Source of the DNA: Campylobacterales bacterium
GTDB lineage: Bacteria > Campylobacterota > Campylobacteria > Campylobacterales > Sulfurimonadaceae
NCBI GenBank assembly: GCA_016938735.1
Contig: JAFGUB010000011.1
Span: forward strand, 1-40,696
DNA: 40,696 nt
Reading direction: 5' to 3'
Below, in pieces: positions 1 to 7,822 of this stretch (position 1 is the first letter of the stretch; each line of letters opens with the position of its first letter). The notes below the pieces were generated by a model. That model made no database searches. It saw only the letters and a list, made by a program, of their open reading frames with translations, and was not told the DNA's origin. The position numbers and the translations under genes were made by a program.

Positions 1-189
1 CCACTGTTGTATCTACATAAGTATATCATTTCTTCTACTGTTGCGTTTGCAATACTTTGGCTTCAATCGCGATGGTATCATCCATCAACCTAATCACGTT
101 GACACAAGAAGGCTACAGATATTGGCGAGAGCAGTTGAGAACTACACATAAAAAAGACCAAAAACGTGGTGGAAAATGTGGCGTTCTCT

Positions 190-199
190 TTACATGTAA
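190..199. repeat. TTACATGTAA palindrome, perfect
   Basis: Perfect 10-mer in the AT-rich region at the window start, apparently noncoding. Confidence 0.85.
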
Positions 200-240
200 C
201 GAAAAAGTTGCCTTGTCGTCGTTTTATTTACGGTTTATTT

Positions 241-257
241 AAAGTAGCTATCCCCAT
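241..257 (-). repeat. degenerate inverted copy of REP-like repeat
   Basis: Read on the minus strand this is ATGGGGATAGCTACTTT. Compared with the repeat at 906-966 (ATGGGGACAGGCTACTTT type) it has one substitution and one deleted base. It is inverted relative to those copies, so the broken lipoprotein gene is bracketed by inverted repeat copies. Confidence 0.45.
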
Positions 258-289
258 TTCTTTCATTGGGTACAAGGAAGACTTGAAAC

Positions 290-838
290 CTATTTTCTAT
301 TATTGGCTAGATCATAAAGTGTTTTTAGTTCGGTACTAGGAAGCCTACATACACTTGATGCAGATTTGTCCATATTTTCTATTTTAAATGCTAAACCATT
401 TGATAGATGTTTTTCAATATAAGAACTATCAAGCATTAATTCATAATCTTCAAAGAACCCATGATTGCCAGTCCAATTTTTCCAAAAATTTCTATTTTCC
501 AAATATTTTATCGCATACTCATTACCAGCTTTATCATAAGCGTATATAAAATATGGTTAGCCACTTTCGAAATGCTGCTTTGCGACTAAACCTGCTCCTA
601 CATGATAAACTGGTTGGAATAGTACTCTATAGTCTGTTTTCGAGTCTTTTGTCGATGAGTAAAGGTTGAGCGTACAATTTCCATTTTCATCACTGTTGCT
701 GTAAGATGCTTTGTATTCAATTGTGCCTTTAAATTCATCTACTTTTCTAGTATTTTCAATTGAGCTTGGGTGGGGCTGAATGCACCCAGAAAGTAGCAAA
801 ATTAAACATGAAGGTATCGCTGATAGATAAAATCTCAT
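290..838 (-). pseudogene. lipoprotein gene interrupted by an in-frame TAA stop
   Basis: The reading frame starts at ATG 838 after a good Shine-Dalgarno (AAGGA). It encodes a signal peptide with a lipobox (LLLSGC, Cys about residue 18). It then meets a single TAA at 559-557 and continues in the same frame, without any shift, to a TAG/TAA-type stop at 290. Without the stop the product would be 182 residues. The 18 codons between the stop and the second visible open segment (TTG at 502) read as ordinary protein (PYFIYAYDKAGNEY...). The first part alone is a 93-residue secreted lipoprotein ending FESG. I do not recognise the family. An intact promoter lies upstream. It is either a recent pseudogene, a sequencing error or a read-through gene; the sequence alone cannot decide. 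Confidence 0.7.
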
Positions 839-866
839 AAGTGTCCTTTTTTTGAATAAACAAAAT

Positions 867-896
867 AGTATACAATACAACAAATAGCCTAGTCAA
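867..896 (-). promoter_or_regulatory. sigma-70-type promoter of the broken lipoprotein gene
   Basis: On the minus strand, -35 TTGACT (896-891) and -10 TATACT (872-867) are separated by 18 bases, each one mismatch from consensus. The start codon at 838 follows with its Shine-Dalgarno, so the expression signals of the broken gene are intact. Confidence 0.6.
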
Positions 897-905
897 GAGA
901 AAAAA

Positions 906-930
906 CGGGGACAGGCTACTTTACACCCAA
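906..930 (+). repeat. REP-like direct repeat, copy 1
   Basis: A 25-base unit containing GGGGACAGGCTACTTTACAC. It matches copy 2 (942-966) at 22 of 25 positions. GGGGACAGGCTAC-type units are commonly seen beside REP-associated tyrosine (Y1) transposases, but no transposase gene is present here. Confidence 0.6.
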
Positions 931-941
931 TTTCCCGAAAA

Positions 942-966
942 TGGGGACAGGCAACTTAACACCCAA
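942..966 (+). repeat. REP-like direct repeat, copy 2
   Basis: Second 25-base unit (TGGGGACAGGCAACTTAACA...), separated from copy 1 by 11 bases. It differs from copy 1 at three positions. It ends 18 bases before the stop of the ORF6N gene. Confidence 0.6.
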
Positions 967-983
967 GTCTCAATCTAATCTGC

Positions 984-1574
984 TCAATCATTTTTGCTTC
1001 CTCTCAAAAACCCGATAGCCTCAACCTCTTTGGCGGCTCCAATCTCCGAAACCACCTCTTTGAGCTCATCAAACGACTCTTCAAGCATAATGATGGCATC
1101 GGCAATGGCACCCATGCGCTCTTTTGTCCACTGTCTGTTTTGAGCAACTTCGTGTTTGAGCTCCTGAATCTGCCCAGCCAGATCAGTGTGTTGCAGCGCG
1201 TAATGGCGAAGCCTAGTAAAGGTGCGCATGATCGAGATGGTCACATCGGTGGCGCGTTGGCTTTTGAGTACGGTGGCAAGCATGTAAACGCCCTGTTCAG
1301 CAAAGGCTTTCGGGGCGTGTCTACGACCTCCCCAACTTGAGGTCGCATTTTGCGACCTCAAGATTTCCCACTCCTCTTCACTGCATTCAAACATAAAATC
1401 ATCTGGAAATTTTTCGGGATTCCTACGAACCGCTTCATTGATCCGTTTGGTGTCAACCTCATAAAGCTCCGCCAAATCCGAATCCAACATCACTTCAACA
1501 CCGCGAAGCACATAGATTTTTTCTCTAATGTGCGTTACATGTAAGCTGTTTACACTATTTTGCGTCTCACCCAT
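984..1574 (-). CDS. ORF6N-domain protein (phage antirepressor-like)
   Basis: The 196-residue product has an ORF6N/KilA-N-like DNA-binding domain in roughly residues 15-105: a start like IREKIYVLRGVEVMLDSDLA, then NEAVRRNPEKFPDDFMF and the WGGRRHAPKAFAEQGVYML segment typical of the family. The C-terminal third is helical and charged, probably a coiled coil. Such proteins derive from phage antirepressors and also occur singly in bacterial genomes, where their targets are mostly unknown. ATG at 1574 is preceded by AAGGG. The gene has its own promoter (1615-1644). It lies in the AT-richer accessory patch with REP-like repeats just downstream, which suggests transfer. A TTACATGTAA site near the start is read as Leu-His-Val. 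Confidence 0.85.
   Translation of the reverse strand: MGETQNSVNSLHVTHIREKIYVLRGVEVMLDSDLAELYEVDTKRINEAVRRNPEKFPDDFMFECSEEEWEILRSQNATSSWGGRRHAPKAFAEQGVYMLATVLKSQRATDVTISIMRTFTRLRHYALQHTDLAGQIQELKHEVAQNRQWTKERMGAIADAIIMLEESFDELKEVVSEIGAAKEVEAIGFLRGSKND
1535..1544. repeat. TTACATGTAA palindrome, perfect
   Basis: Near the start of the ORF6N gene, read as Leu-His-Val. Confidence 0.85.
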
Positions 1575-1614
1575 TATTCAACCCTTAAGCACACCGATCA
1601 AATGTATAAATTGG

Positions 1615-1644
1615 ATTATATCAGCAAACACCAAAAGATGTTAA
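1615..1644 (-). promoter_or_regulatory. sigma-70-type promoter of the ORF6N gene
   Basis: On the minus strand, -35 TTAACA (1644-1639) and -10 TATAAT (1620-1615) are 18 bases apart. The ATG at 1574 with AAGGG follows. It sits in the 91-base gap below the sbcC stop, so this gene need not depend on read-through from sbcDC. Confidence 0.6.
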
Positions 1645-1665
1645 CAATCTATCAAAAAGCAATCT

Positions 1666-4023
1666 TCACAACTCCACCACCCGCTCAAACATCTCTTTGA
1701 TCTCCGTCTCGTGGCTGATCAAAAAGATTTGCCGGTACGATTCGCTGATGGTGTGAAACGCCTCCATGATCTGGATGCGCCGTTCTTCGTCTTGTGACCC
1801 GAACACCTCATCAAAGGCCAAAAACCCGATATTGCCGCTGCCGCTCAGCTCTCCAAGCGTCTTGGAGATGGCGATGCGCAGGACGAGATTGGCGAGGTCG
1901 ATCTCGCCGCCGCTGAAGCGCTCGATGGGGTAGCGCTCGCCGTTGTCGTAGATATAGAAGTCAAACTCCGGGGAGACCTCGATGTGCCCGTAGCGCCCGT
2001 GTGTGATGCGGCTGTACATCTCGCTGGCGACTTCGCCGATGCGCGGGGCGACGCGGGCGTTGATGTGGGTTTTGAACTCCGCCATCACGGCTTTGAGCTT
2101 CTCATAGTCGTCGCGGTCGTTTTGGCGGGTTTTGAGGGTGGCGCGGTTGGTTTCGTCGCGCTTGATCTCCCGCTCGATGGCTTCGATGTCGCGGCGGATA
2201 TTGACCTGTTGCACGGTTAGGCGGTTGAGTTCTACGGCTTGAGCATCTTTGAGCGTTTCGGTTTGCTTCGCGTGAGTGATCGCATCGGTGTGGGTCTGCT
2301 CGCGGTAGGTGTCGGCGCTGATGAGCGCCTGATACGACGCGATGGCGGCCTCGTCGGTTGTGATCCGGGTTTGGAGTGCGTGCAATGCTTCGGTTTTTGC
2401 CGGGATCGTGGCGATCAGCGCTTCGAGTTTGATAAGGGCTTCTACTTGGGGTTTGAGCGTCTGATGCTCTGTTTTGAGGGCGTTGTGGACGTTTTCGTCG
2501 TAGGCGATGCTTCCGAGCTCCGCGAGGGCGGCTTTGTTGCTCATGCCGCGCTGTTCGATCTCACGCAACAGCGCTTGCGCTTTGGCGAGGTCTTTGGTGC
2601 GGGTCTGGAGGAGGGCGATCTGCTTGTCGGCGGCGGTGCATCGCTGCTGTGCCTCATCGTAGTGCTTTTGACGCTCGGATTTTTGGACGCTGAGGGCGTT
2701 TAGGCTCAGTTGAAGGGCATCGATCTGTTTTTGATACACCTCGTTGATTTCACTCTGGAGCGAGGAGAGGACGCTGTCGTACTGTTCTACGAGAGGGCGG
2801 GTGCAGGTCGGGCACGCCGAGTCGCGCCCCAGCGCGGTAATCGTCTCCACCTGGCGGGTGATCTTGGCAATGGCGGAGCGGTGGGCGGCGATTTGAGCGG
2901 TATGATCGGTGATCCGGGCATCGAGAGCACTCAAAGCGCTCTTATGCTCCGCAAGGGCGACTTGATCGGCAATGAGCTGTTTTTGCAAAGATTCGAGGGG
3001 TTCGATCTCTTTGGTGAGCACGGCTACCTCCTCTTTGCGGCTGACGAACGCTTTGCGCAGCTCCTCTTGCTCCCGCTCTAACCCCTCTTTTTTGAGGAAT
3101 TTCGCTTTGAGCTCTTCTTGGGCAACGAGCGATTGTTCGAGCGTTTCGAGCTGCGCTTTTAGGGGGAGCTCGGCGCTATAGTGGCTCTGCCGGGCATTGA
3201 GCGCTTTGAGCTCGGCGTCTTGTTCTATGAGCTGTTTTTGGTGCAGGGAGAGGGTCTGCTGCGCTTTTTCGAGCTGTTCTTGTTTCTTTTGGCGCTCCTC
3301 TTTGGCCCTCTGTTGGGCTTCGACGAGCGCTTTGGCGGTTTCGTGGGCGGCGCGGAGTTTGAGCGCTTCGTCGCTTTGGGTTTTGATCTGCACCTCAAGT
3401 GTTTTGGCGGCTTCGTTTTTGGCTTTGAGGTTTTCGGCGTGCTCTTTGCGCACGGCGTCACTCAGAAGATACGCCGCAGCGCTTTTGAGCTCGCGGTTTA
3501 GCTCGCGTAACTCTTCGCGGATCATCTCCTCGATCTTATCGATCTTCTCCAGCCCCAACAGTCGGCGCATCATCGCTTTGCGCTCGTCGTTTTTCATCGA
3601 GCTGAGCGCCGTCAGCTCCTTTTGCGAGGCAAAGACCGTGTGCAAAAAGGCCTCCTTCCCCATCCCCAGCAGTTTGGTGATGGCGGCGCTCACCTCCCGC
3701 GCTCCGCTTGCGACGGGTTCATCGGCCTCTTTGAGCGCGGCGTGTGCGCTGAGGGATTTGCCGCGAAATTCACGGATGACGGTGTAGCTTTTGCCCTCGA
3801 TCTCGAAGTTCAGCTCCACCTTGACGCCGCCGCTGCTGTGAGCGGTCGGGATCAGCTCTTTGGCACCTTTGTACTCGCCGTAAAGGGCGAAAAATACCCC
3901 CTCAAAGATGGTCGATTTGCCCCGACCGTTGCGTCCGAGAATGCCGCACAGACCACTTTCAAAGGTGATCTCATAATCGGTGTAGCGCTTGAAGTTGTTA
4001 AGGCGCAGCGATTCAAGCGTCAT
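1666..4023 (-). CDS. sbcC: SbcC/Rad50-type exonuclease ATPase subunit
   Basis: This is the SMC-like ATPase of the SbcCD (Mre11-Rad50-like) nuclease, which opens and trims DNA hairpins and blocked double-strand ends. The 785-residue product has Walker A GRNGRGKS at residues 30-37. Long coiled coils (about 170-390 and 420-650) flank a zinc hook CPTC at 404-407. The ABC signature RFSGGE is near 701 and Walker B (FLAFDE) near 735. It is shorter than E. coli SbcC (1048 residues) because the coiled-coil arms are shorter. ATG 4023 overlaps the end of sbcD by 11 bases, so the two subunits are translationally coupled. Confidence 0.93.
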   Translation of the reverse strand: MTLESLRLNNFKRYTDYEITFESGLCGILGRNGRGKSTIFEGVFFALYGEYKGAKELIPTAHSSGGVKVELNFEIEGKSYTVIREFRGKSLSAHAALKEADEPVASGAREVSAAITKLLGMGKEAFLHTVFASQKELTALSSMKNDERKAMMRRLLGLEKIDKIEEMIREELRELNRELKSAAAYLLSDAVRKEHAENLKAKNEAAKTLEVQIKTQSDEALKLRAAHETAKALVEAQQRAKEERQKKQEQLEKAQQTLSLHQKQLIEQDAELKALNARQSHYSAELPLKAQLETLEQSLVAQEELKAKFLKKEGLEREQEELRKAFVSRKEEVAVLTKEIEPLESLQKQLIADQVALAEHKSALSALDARITDHTAQIAAHRSAIAKITRQVETITALGRDSACPTCTRPLVEQYDSVLSSLQSEINEVYQKQIDALQLSLNALSVQKSERQKHYDEAQQRCTAADKQIALLQTRTKDLAKAQALLREIEQRGMSNKAALAELGSIAYDENVHNALKTEHQTLKPQVEALIKLEALIATIPAKTEALHALQTRITTDEAAIASYQALISADTYREQTHTDAITHAKQTETLKDAQAVELNRLTVQQVNIRRDIEAIEREIKRDETNRATLKTRQNDRDDYEKLKAVMAEFKTHINARVAPRIGEVASEMYSRITHGRYGHIEVSPEFDFYIYDNGERYPIERFSGGEIDLANLVLRIAISKTLGELSGSGNIGFLAFDEVFGSQDEERRIQIMEAFHTISESYRQIFLISHETEIKEMFERVVEL

Positions 4024-5140
4024 GGTTCAGCTCGTCATAGCGTGCGAAGAGCGCCGCTACTTTGGCGCTTAGCCGCGCGGCTTCTTGCGGCGTGGTGCTC
4101 TGCTCTTGCAAAAACGCGCCGAAATACTCCTGCAAGGATGCGGCACTGACCGATTCGGCGGCGGAAGATTCGCTGCGGCGGAACTTGCGCTGAATCTGTA
4201 CATGTAAAGCATCGGGAAAGCACGCTTCGATATCGCGGTTGGCAATGTCGATGGATTGGGTCGCGCTGAGGTTTTCAAGGGTGATAAAGAGCAGCGCCCC
4301 CGTCGTCTCCAGAGCTGCGCCAAGGCTACGCAGCTCATCGAAGATATCTGTCGCGCACTGCGCATCGACACGCAGCTGGTGGCTGGGGCGCAGGGCGATG
4401 GGATGAAAAGCGACATCGACCACGTCGCCCAAGCCGATCAGCACATACCCTTTATCGCTGCGCACATCGGCGCTGCTGGTGCGCTCACTCGATCCGGCGT
4501 AGTAGACGTTGGGATGCTTGCCCACCTTGCCAAAACCGTGCCAGTGCCCCAGCGCGACGTAGTCCATCTGCGCAAACAACGCTTCTTTCTCCTTGGGATA
4601 GACCCGCTCGCCGTACTCTTCCATCATGTAGTGCGCCCCCACGGAGCAGTGCAGCAGCATAATGTTGCGTTTGTGGGCCTCTATCGAGGCTTCGCACGCC
4701 TCGATGGCCGCGAGATTGGCCGCTTCGTCGTTGATGTGGGGGATGCAGTGAAAAGCGACCGCACCCAATACGATCTTTTCATAACGCTCTTCAAAGACGG
4801 GGTAGATATGATCAAGGGTGCGCAGCGCCGCAAGAATGGGGGAGGAGGAGCGGGTGCGCGGGGTGGAGTGGTTGCCCGCGATGATGATGGTGGGGATCTG
4901 CGCGACGCTGAGGCGTTTGAGCTGGCTTAGCGCAAAACTGATCGCACGGTTGGAGGGGTGGGGACGGTGAAACAGATCCCCGGTATGGATGACGTAATCG
5001 GGTTTGATGGACAAGGCGGCATCGATCACCTGGGTAAAGGCGTCGTAAAAATCGGCTTCACGTTGGTTGATACCGGCTTCGTTAATGAGCTCAAGATCGC
5101 TAAAGCCTAGATGGGTGTCGGAGAAGTGCAGGATTTTCAA
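4013..5140 (-). CDS. sbcD: SbcD/Mre11-type nuclease subunit
   Basis: This is the metallophosphoesterase nuclease partner of SbcC. Two-metal motifs are visible in order: DTHLG (8-12), GDLFH (54-58), GNH (89-91), and later LLHCSVGAH and ALGHWHGFG, which supply metal-binding histidines. The length, 375 residues, is usual. The start is TTG at 5140 (TTG AAA ATC CTG CAC TTC), supported by AAAAAGG a few bases upstream; no better ATG exists close by. The gene overlaps sbcC downstream. The C-terminal part after about residue 270 is the variable capping region. A GTACATGTAA site lies in the gene, read as Leu-His-Val. Confidence 0.93.
   Translation of the reverse strand: MKILHFSDTHLGFSDLELINEAGINQREADFYDAFTQVIDAALSIKPDYVIHTGDLFHRPHPSNRAISFALSQLKRLSVAQIPTIIIAGNHSTPRTRSSSPILAALRTLDHIYPVFEERYEKIVLGAVAFHCIPHINDEAANLAAIEACEASIEAHKRNIMLLHCSVGAHYMMEEYGERVYPKEKEALFAQMDYVALGHWHGFGKVGKHPNVYYAGSSERTSSADVRSDKGYVLIGLGDVVDVAFHPIALRPSHQLRVDAQCATDIFDELRSLGAALETTGALLFITLENLSATQSIDIANRDIEACFPDALHVQIQRKFRRSESSAAESVSAASLQEYFGAFLQEQSTTPQEAARLSAKVAALFARYDELNHDA
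4198..4207. repeat. TTACATGTAA family, one mismatch
   Basis: GTACATGTAA in sbcD, read as Leu-His-Val. Confidence 0.8.
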
Positions 5141-5173
5141 GGTATGCCTTTTTGTAAACTTATTGCAAAGCGG

Positions 5174-6706
5174 TTATACGCTCTCCCACTCCATTTTGCT
5201 GATATTTCTTTTGTGAGAATCAAACTCTATTCCTATGAGAAAAATCGGTAGATCGGCGCTTAAATATTTCTCTTGGTATCGTTTTGATTTGATTTGAGAG
5301 AGGGCGTCTTTGGCGTCTACTTTGAACTCGAAAATATAAATAGCGTGATCCATTTTGATGCTCAAATCGATTCTGCCTTTGTTGGTAATATCTTCAGCGA
5401 TCAGATCGACCCCAAGACTCGCCAGATAAGCATAGATCACGCTAGCGTAAAATCCCTCATAATGATCGATTTGGTTTTTGGTGAAGTTGTGATGAGATAT
5501 AGAGGCGTAAAGGGCAATAAGATTGGTTTTAAGCGCTTCGAGGTCGCATGAAGAGAGTGCTTTATAGATGCCGCTTTGATGTTTTGTTTTGGTGTGTTGA
5601 TTGGGCTCTATGTACTTTAATAGATGGTCATTAAGTGACGTTTGCACCTCTATATTGGGAACTTTCAAGCGGTACATGTAAAGCGCCCCGATTCTATGTT
5701 TCTCTTTGATCGTCAAATACCCGGCCTGAAACAGGATTGCTTCTACGTCCAAATCCTCTATATCAAAACTATTAATCAGTGAATCTCCCGCTTCAAGGTC
5801 TGCTAGATTGGGGAGAAAGTACTGCTTCTCCTTCATCAGTTTGATCAAAAATGTAGGCGTTCCCGTCTCAAACCAGTAGTTTTTAAATTCACACCTATTT
5901 TGGATAAAAAGCAGAATATCAAAAGGGTTGTAGACGGCTTCTCCAAGCCATGAATAGCCGTTGTACCATCGTTTGATTTCATCCATATCCGCATCTTTTA
6001 AATGCGCTTTGAAACTGCGCTCAAGATCCTCTTGGGTATACCCACAGATGGTGGCGTAGTCTGTGTCTAGGGAGATGTCATAAAGGTTGTTAAGGCCGCT
6101 AAAAATGGAAGCCTTGGCGAATTTTGAGACACCTGTAAGAAATGCAAATCTAAGATCGGCGTCAGCACCTTTGATAATGGTGTAAAACCCTCTTAGAATC
6201 TCTCTCATCTCTTTGGCTAGGGGGATATCTTCGATGTTGTCCAATATGGGTTTGTCATACTCATCGATCAGGATGACGACTTTTTGGTTGTATTTTTCTT
6301 GGAGGTTTGTGATGAGCTCTTTGAAGATCTCATAATACTCTTCTCTGTTTATCTCTACATCATAGTGTTGTGCGATATCAAATAATCTGTTTTTGATATA
6401 CAGCGCTAGCTTCTCCGGCGTCTTTGCCTTTTGATTGCCAAAGTCCATCCGAATGACTGGATAGCGCTTGCTCCAATCATACTTATCATGGATATGCAGC
6501 TGCTCAAACAGCTCTTGTTTCCCATCAAATATATTATGCAGCGTGTCAATGAAGAGCGACTTGCCGAATCGTCTAGGGCGGGAAAGAAAGAAGTATTGAT
6601 GCCCGGAATGGATGAGTTTCAACGCTTCGGGTGTCTTATCGATGTAGACATAATCATCACTTCTGATTTTTTGAAATGTTTGGATTCCTATGGGCAACAT
6701 CTGCAT
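5174..6706 (-). CDS. AAA-ATPase-like / PD-(D/E)XK nuclease family protein
   Basis: The 510-residue product combines an N-terminal AAA-ATPase-like domain (the PF09820 type) with a C-terminal PD-(D/E)XK nuclease-like domain (the PF08011/DUF1703 type). Visible motifs are the opening IGIQTFQKIR...YVYIDKT, a P-loop-like SRPRRFGKS at 42-50, VVILIDEYDKP near 143-153, and a nuclease-like core GRIDLS...FEFK with Asp447, Glu460 and Lys462. This family is widespread in bacteria, often in several copies, and its role is not established. The gene is visibly AT-richer than sbcDC and the glycan genes, which suggests later arrival. ATG at 6706 was chosen; an in-frame ATG at 6700 is also possible. It ends 33 bases before sbcD. 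Confidence 0.85.
   Translation of the reverse strand: MQMLPIGIQTFQKIRSDDYVYIDKTPEALKLIHSGHQYFFLSRPRRFGKSLFIDTLHNIFDGKQELFEQLHIHDKYDWSKRYPVIRMDFGNQKAKTPEKLALYIKNRLFDIAQHYDVEINREEYYEIFKELITNLQEKYNQKVVILIDEYDKPILDNIEDIPLAKEMREILRGFYTIIKGADADLRFAFLTGVSKFAKASIFSGLNNLYDISLDTDYATICGYTQEDLERSFKAHLKDADMDEIKRWYNGYSWLGEAVYNPFDILLFIQNRCEFKNYWFETGTPTFLIKLMKEKQYFLPNLADLEAGDSLINSFDIEDLDVEAILFQAGYLTIKEKHRIGALYMYRLKVPNIEVQTSLNDHLLKYIEPNQHTKTKHQSGIYKALSSCDLEALKTNLIALYASISHHNFTKNQIDHYEGFYASVIYAYLASLGVDLIAEDITNKGRIDLSIKMDHAIYIFEFKVDAKDALSQIKSKRYQEKYLSADLPIFLIGIEFDSHKRNISKMEWESV
5672..5681. repeat. TTACATGTAA family, one mismatch
   Basis: In the AAA-like gene in the Tyr-Met-Tyr frame. The mismatch turns a would-be TAA stop into TAC. 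Confidence 0.8.
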
Positions 6707-6733
6707 AACGGGTCTCTTTTTTTGATTTTTTTC

Positions 6734-6739
6734 ATTATA
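6734..6739 (-). promoter_or_regulatory. -10 box for the AAA-like gene
   Basis: A perfect TATAAT on the minus strand, 28 bases above ATG 6706. No clear -35 hexamer is seen at 16-18 bases because the spacer region is occupied by the hairpin at 6742-6759. Confidence 0.35.
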
Positions 6740-6741
6740 GC

Positions 6742-6759
6742 AAAAGCCGATCGGCTCTT
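6742..6759 (-). terminator. putative terminator after the glycosyltransferase gene
   Basis: On the minus strand AAGAGCC-GATC-GGCTTTT can form a seven-pair stem with one G-U and a GATC loop, ending in TTTT. It lies 20 bases after the stop of the GT4 gene and directly upstream of the -10 box of the next gene. This would separate glycan transcription from the AAA-like gene. Confidence 0.4.
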
Positions 6760-6778
6760 TGGATCAAGGCCAAAAAGG

Positions 6779-7822
6779 TTACCGCGAGAGGTCGATCACA
6801 TCCCCATAAAGCCGCACATACGCCTGCGTCATCGCCTCTACGCTAAAGGCATCAAGCCCCTTTTTGGCCGCTTTGGCAAGCGCAGCGCGTTCATCGGCGT
6901 TTTGATAGAGCCGCTCAATCGCCTCCGCAAGCGCCGTAGCGTCGCGCGGCTTTACCAGCAGGCCGCTGTGCTCATGCTCTATCAGATCGACGATGCCGCC
7001 CACGCGGCTCGCCACAATCGCCACCTCCCCATCCATCACATCCAGCAGCGTGGAGCCCAAGCCTTCATTGTTGGAGGGAAAGGCAAACAGATCAAAAGCG
7101 CCGATGTAATCGCCGACATTCTCCACAAAGCCCTCGAAATGGATACATGGTAGACCCTCCGCGCGTTGTCGCAACATCGCTTCATCCGCGCCGCGCCCCA
7201 ACAGTAAAAGCTGCATCTGCGGGTATTTGGGGGTGAGCAGCCGCATCGCTTCGATCAGCGTACTTTGCCCCTTGTGGGCGTCATCAAGCGCTCCGATATG
7301 ACCGATGAGAAACTTCCCTTCAAAACGCGCTTTGATGGCTTGGACGTTTTGGGCCTTACATGTAAAGCCGCTGTAGGCGCTGGGGATGCGCAGTACGCGG
7401 GCTTTGGGGGCCAGAGTAATGATCTGCAATTCAATGGCGCTTGAGAGTGCGACGCAGCGCGCGGCGTGGGTGTAGAGGGCGCGGTTGAAGGCGTTGGGGC
7501 TGATGGGGTTATCGACGCGGCGCGTGACGATATAGGGCACGCCCAAAAAGAGTTTGGCAAAAAAAGCGAACTGCAGGGCTTTGGTCTCGTGGGCGTGGAT
7601 GCAATCAAAGCCGCGCACATGGCTTACATGTAAGGCATAAGGTTTGGAGATCTCGATGATCTCAAGCCCCGCAATCGCCTTGGCCCGCGCTCCCAGCTCA
7701 CTGCCAGGGCGCACCAGCAGACGCTGCGCGTAGCCGCGCCGTGCGAGTGCTTCGATCAGCAGCAGTGTCTGGCGCTCGCCGCCGCGAAAACCGCGTGCGA
7801 AGTTGGCATGAACAAGGCGCAC
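6779..7822 (-). CDS. GT4-family glycosyltransferase
   Basis: A GT-B fold retaining glycosyltransferase of family 4, likely adding a sugar to LPS or a related surface glycan. The N-terminal glycine-rich loop is FARGFRGGERQ. The C-terminal half has LIGHIGALDDAHKGQ and the donor-binding FPSNNEGLGSTLLDVM. The usual EX7E pair appears as E...D. I prefer GTG 7822 (product 347 residues): its context TAGTG overlaps the stop of the preceding gene and GGGAG lies five bases upstream. GTG 7834 has no Shine-Dalgarno. Two perfect TTACATGTAA sites lie within it (7356 and 7624), read in different frames. Confidence 0.85.
   Translation of the reverse strand: MRLVHANFARGFRGGERQTLLLIEALARRGYAQRLLVRPGSELGARAKAIAGLEIIEISKPYALHVSHVRGFDCIHAHETKALQFAFFAKLFLGVPYIVTRRVDNPISPNAFNRALYTHAARCVALSSAIELQIITLAPKARVLRIPSAYSGFTCKAQNVQAIKARFEGKFLIGHIGALDDAHKGQSTLIEAMRLLTPKYPQMQLLLLGRGADEAMLRQRAEGLPCIHFEGFVENVGDYIGAFDLFAFPSNNEGLGSTLLDVMDGEVAIVASRVGGIVDLIEHEHSGLLVKPRDATALAEAIERLYQNADERAALAKAAKKGLDAFSVEAMTQAYVRLYGDVIDLSR
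7356..7365. repeat. TTACATGTAA palindrome, perfect
   Basis: In the GT4 gene, read as Thr-Cys-Lys. Flanks extend the palindrome (GGCC...AGCC). Confidence 0.85.
7624..7633. repeat. TTACATGTAA palindrome, perfect
   Basis: Second site in the GT4 gene, read as Leu-His-Val. Flanks are GGC and GGC. Confidence 0.85.

Larger units (their letters stand above)
1..289. other. AT-rich accessory region without a convincing gene
   Basis: No convincing gene was found here. A plus-strand frame is open from 21 to 242 (about 61 residues from a TTG at 57), but it has no Shine-Dalgarno sequence and no recognisable domain. It may be a remnant. One perfect TTACATGTAA palindrome (190-199) and a degenerate inverted REP-like copy (241-257) lie inside. 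Base composition is clearly more AT-rich than the rest of the window. Confidence 0.5.

Noticed and set aside
57-242. 61-codon plus-strand frame with a TTG start
   Set aside because: No Shine-Dalgarno, no recognisable domain and odd composition. Described only as a possible remnant.
3197-3787. Long open frame on the strand opposite sbcC
   Set aside because: Low-complexity Ser/Cys/Ala-rich translation typical of an antisense shadow of the coiled-coil coding sequence.
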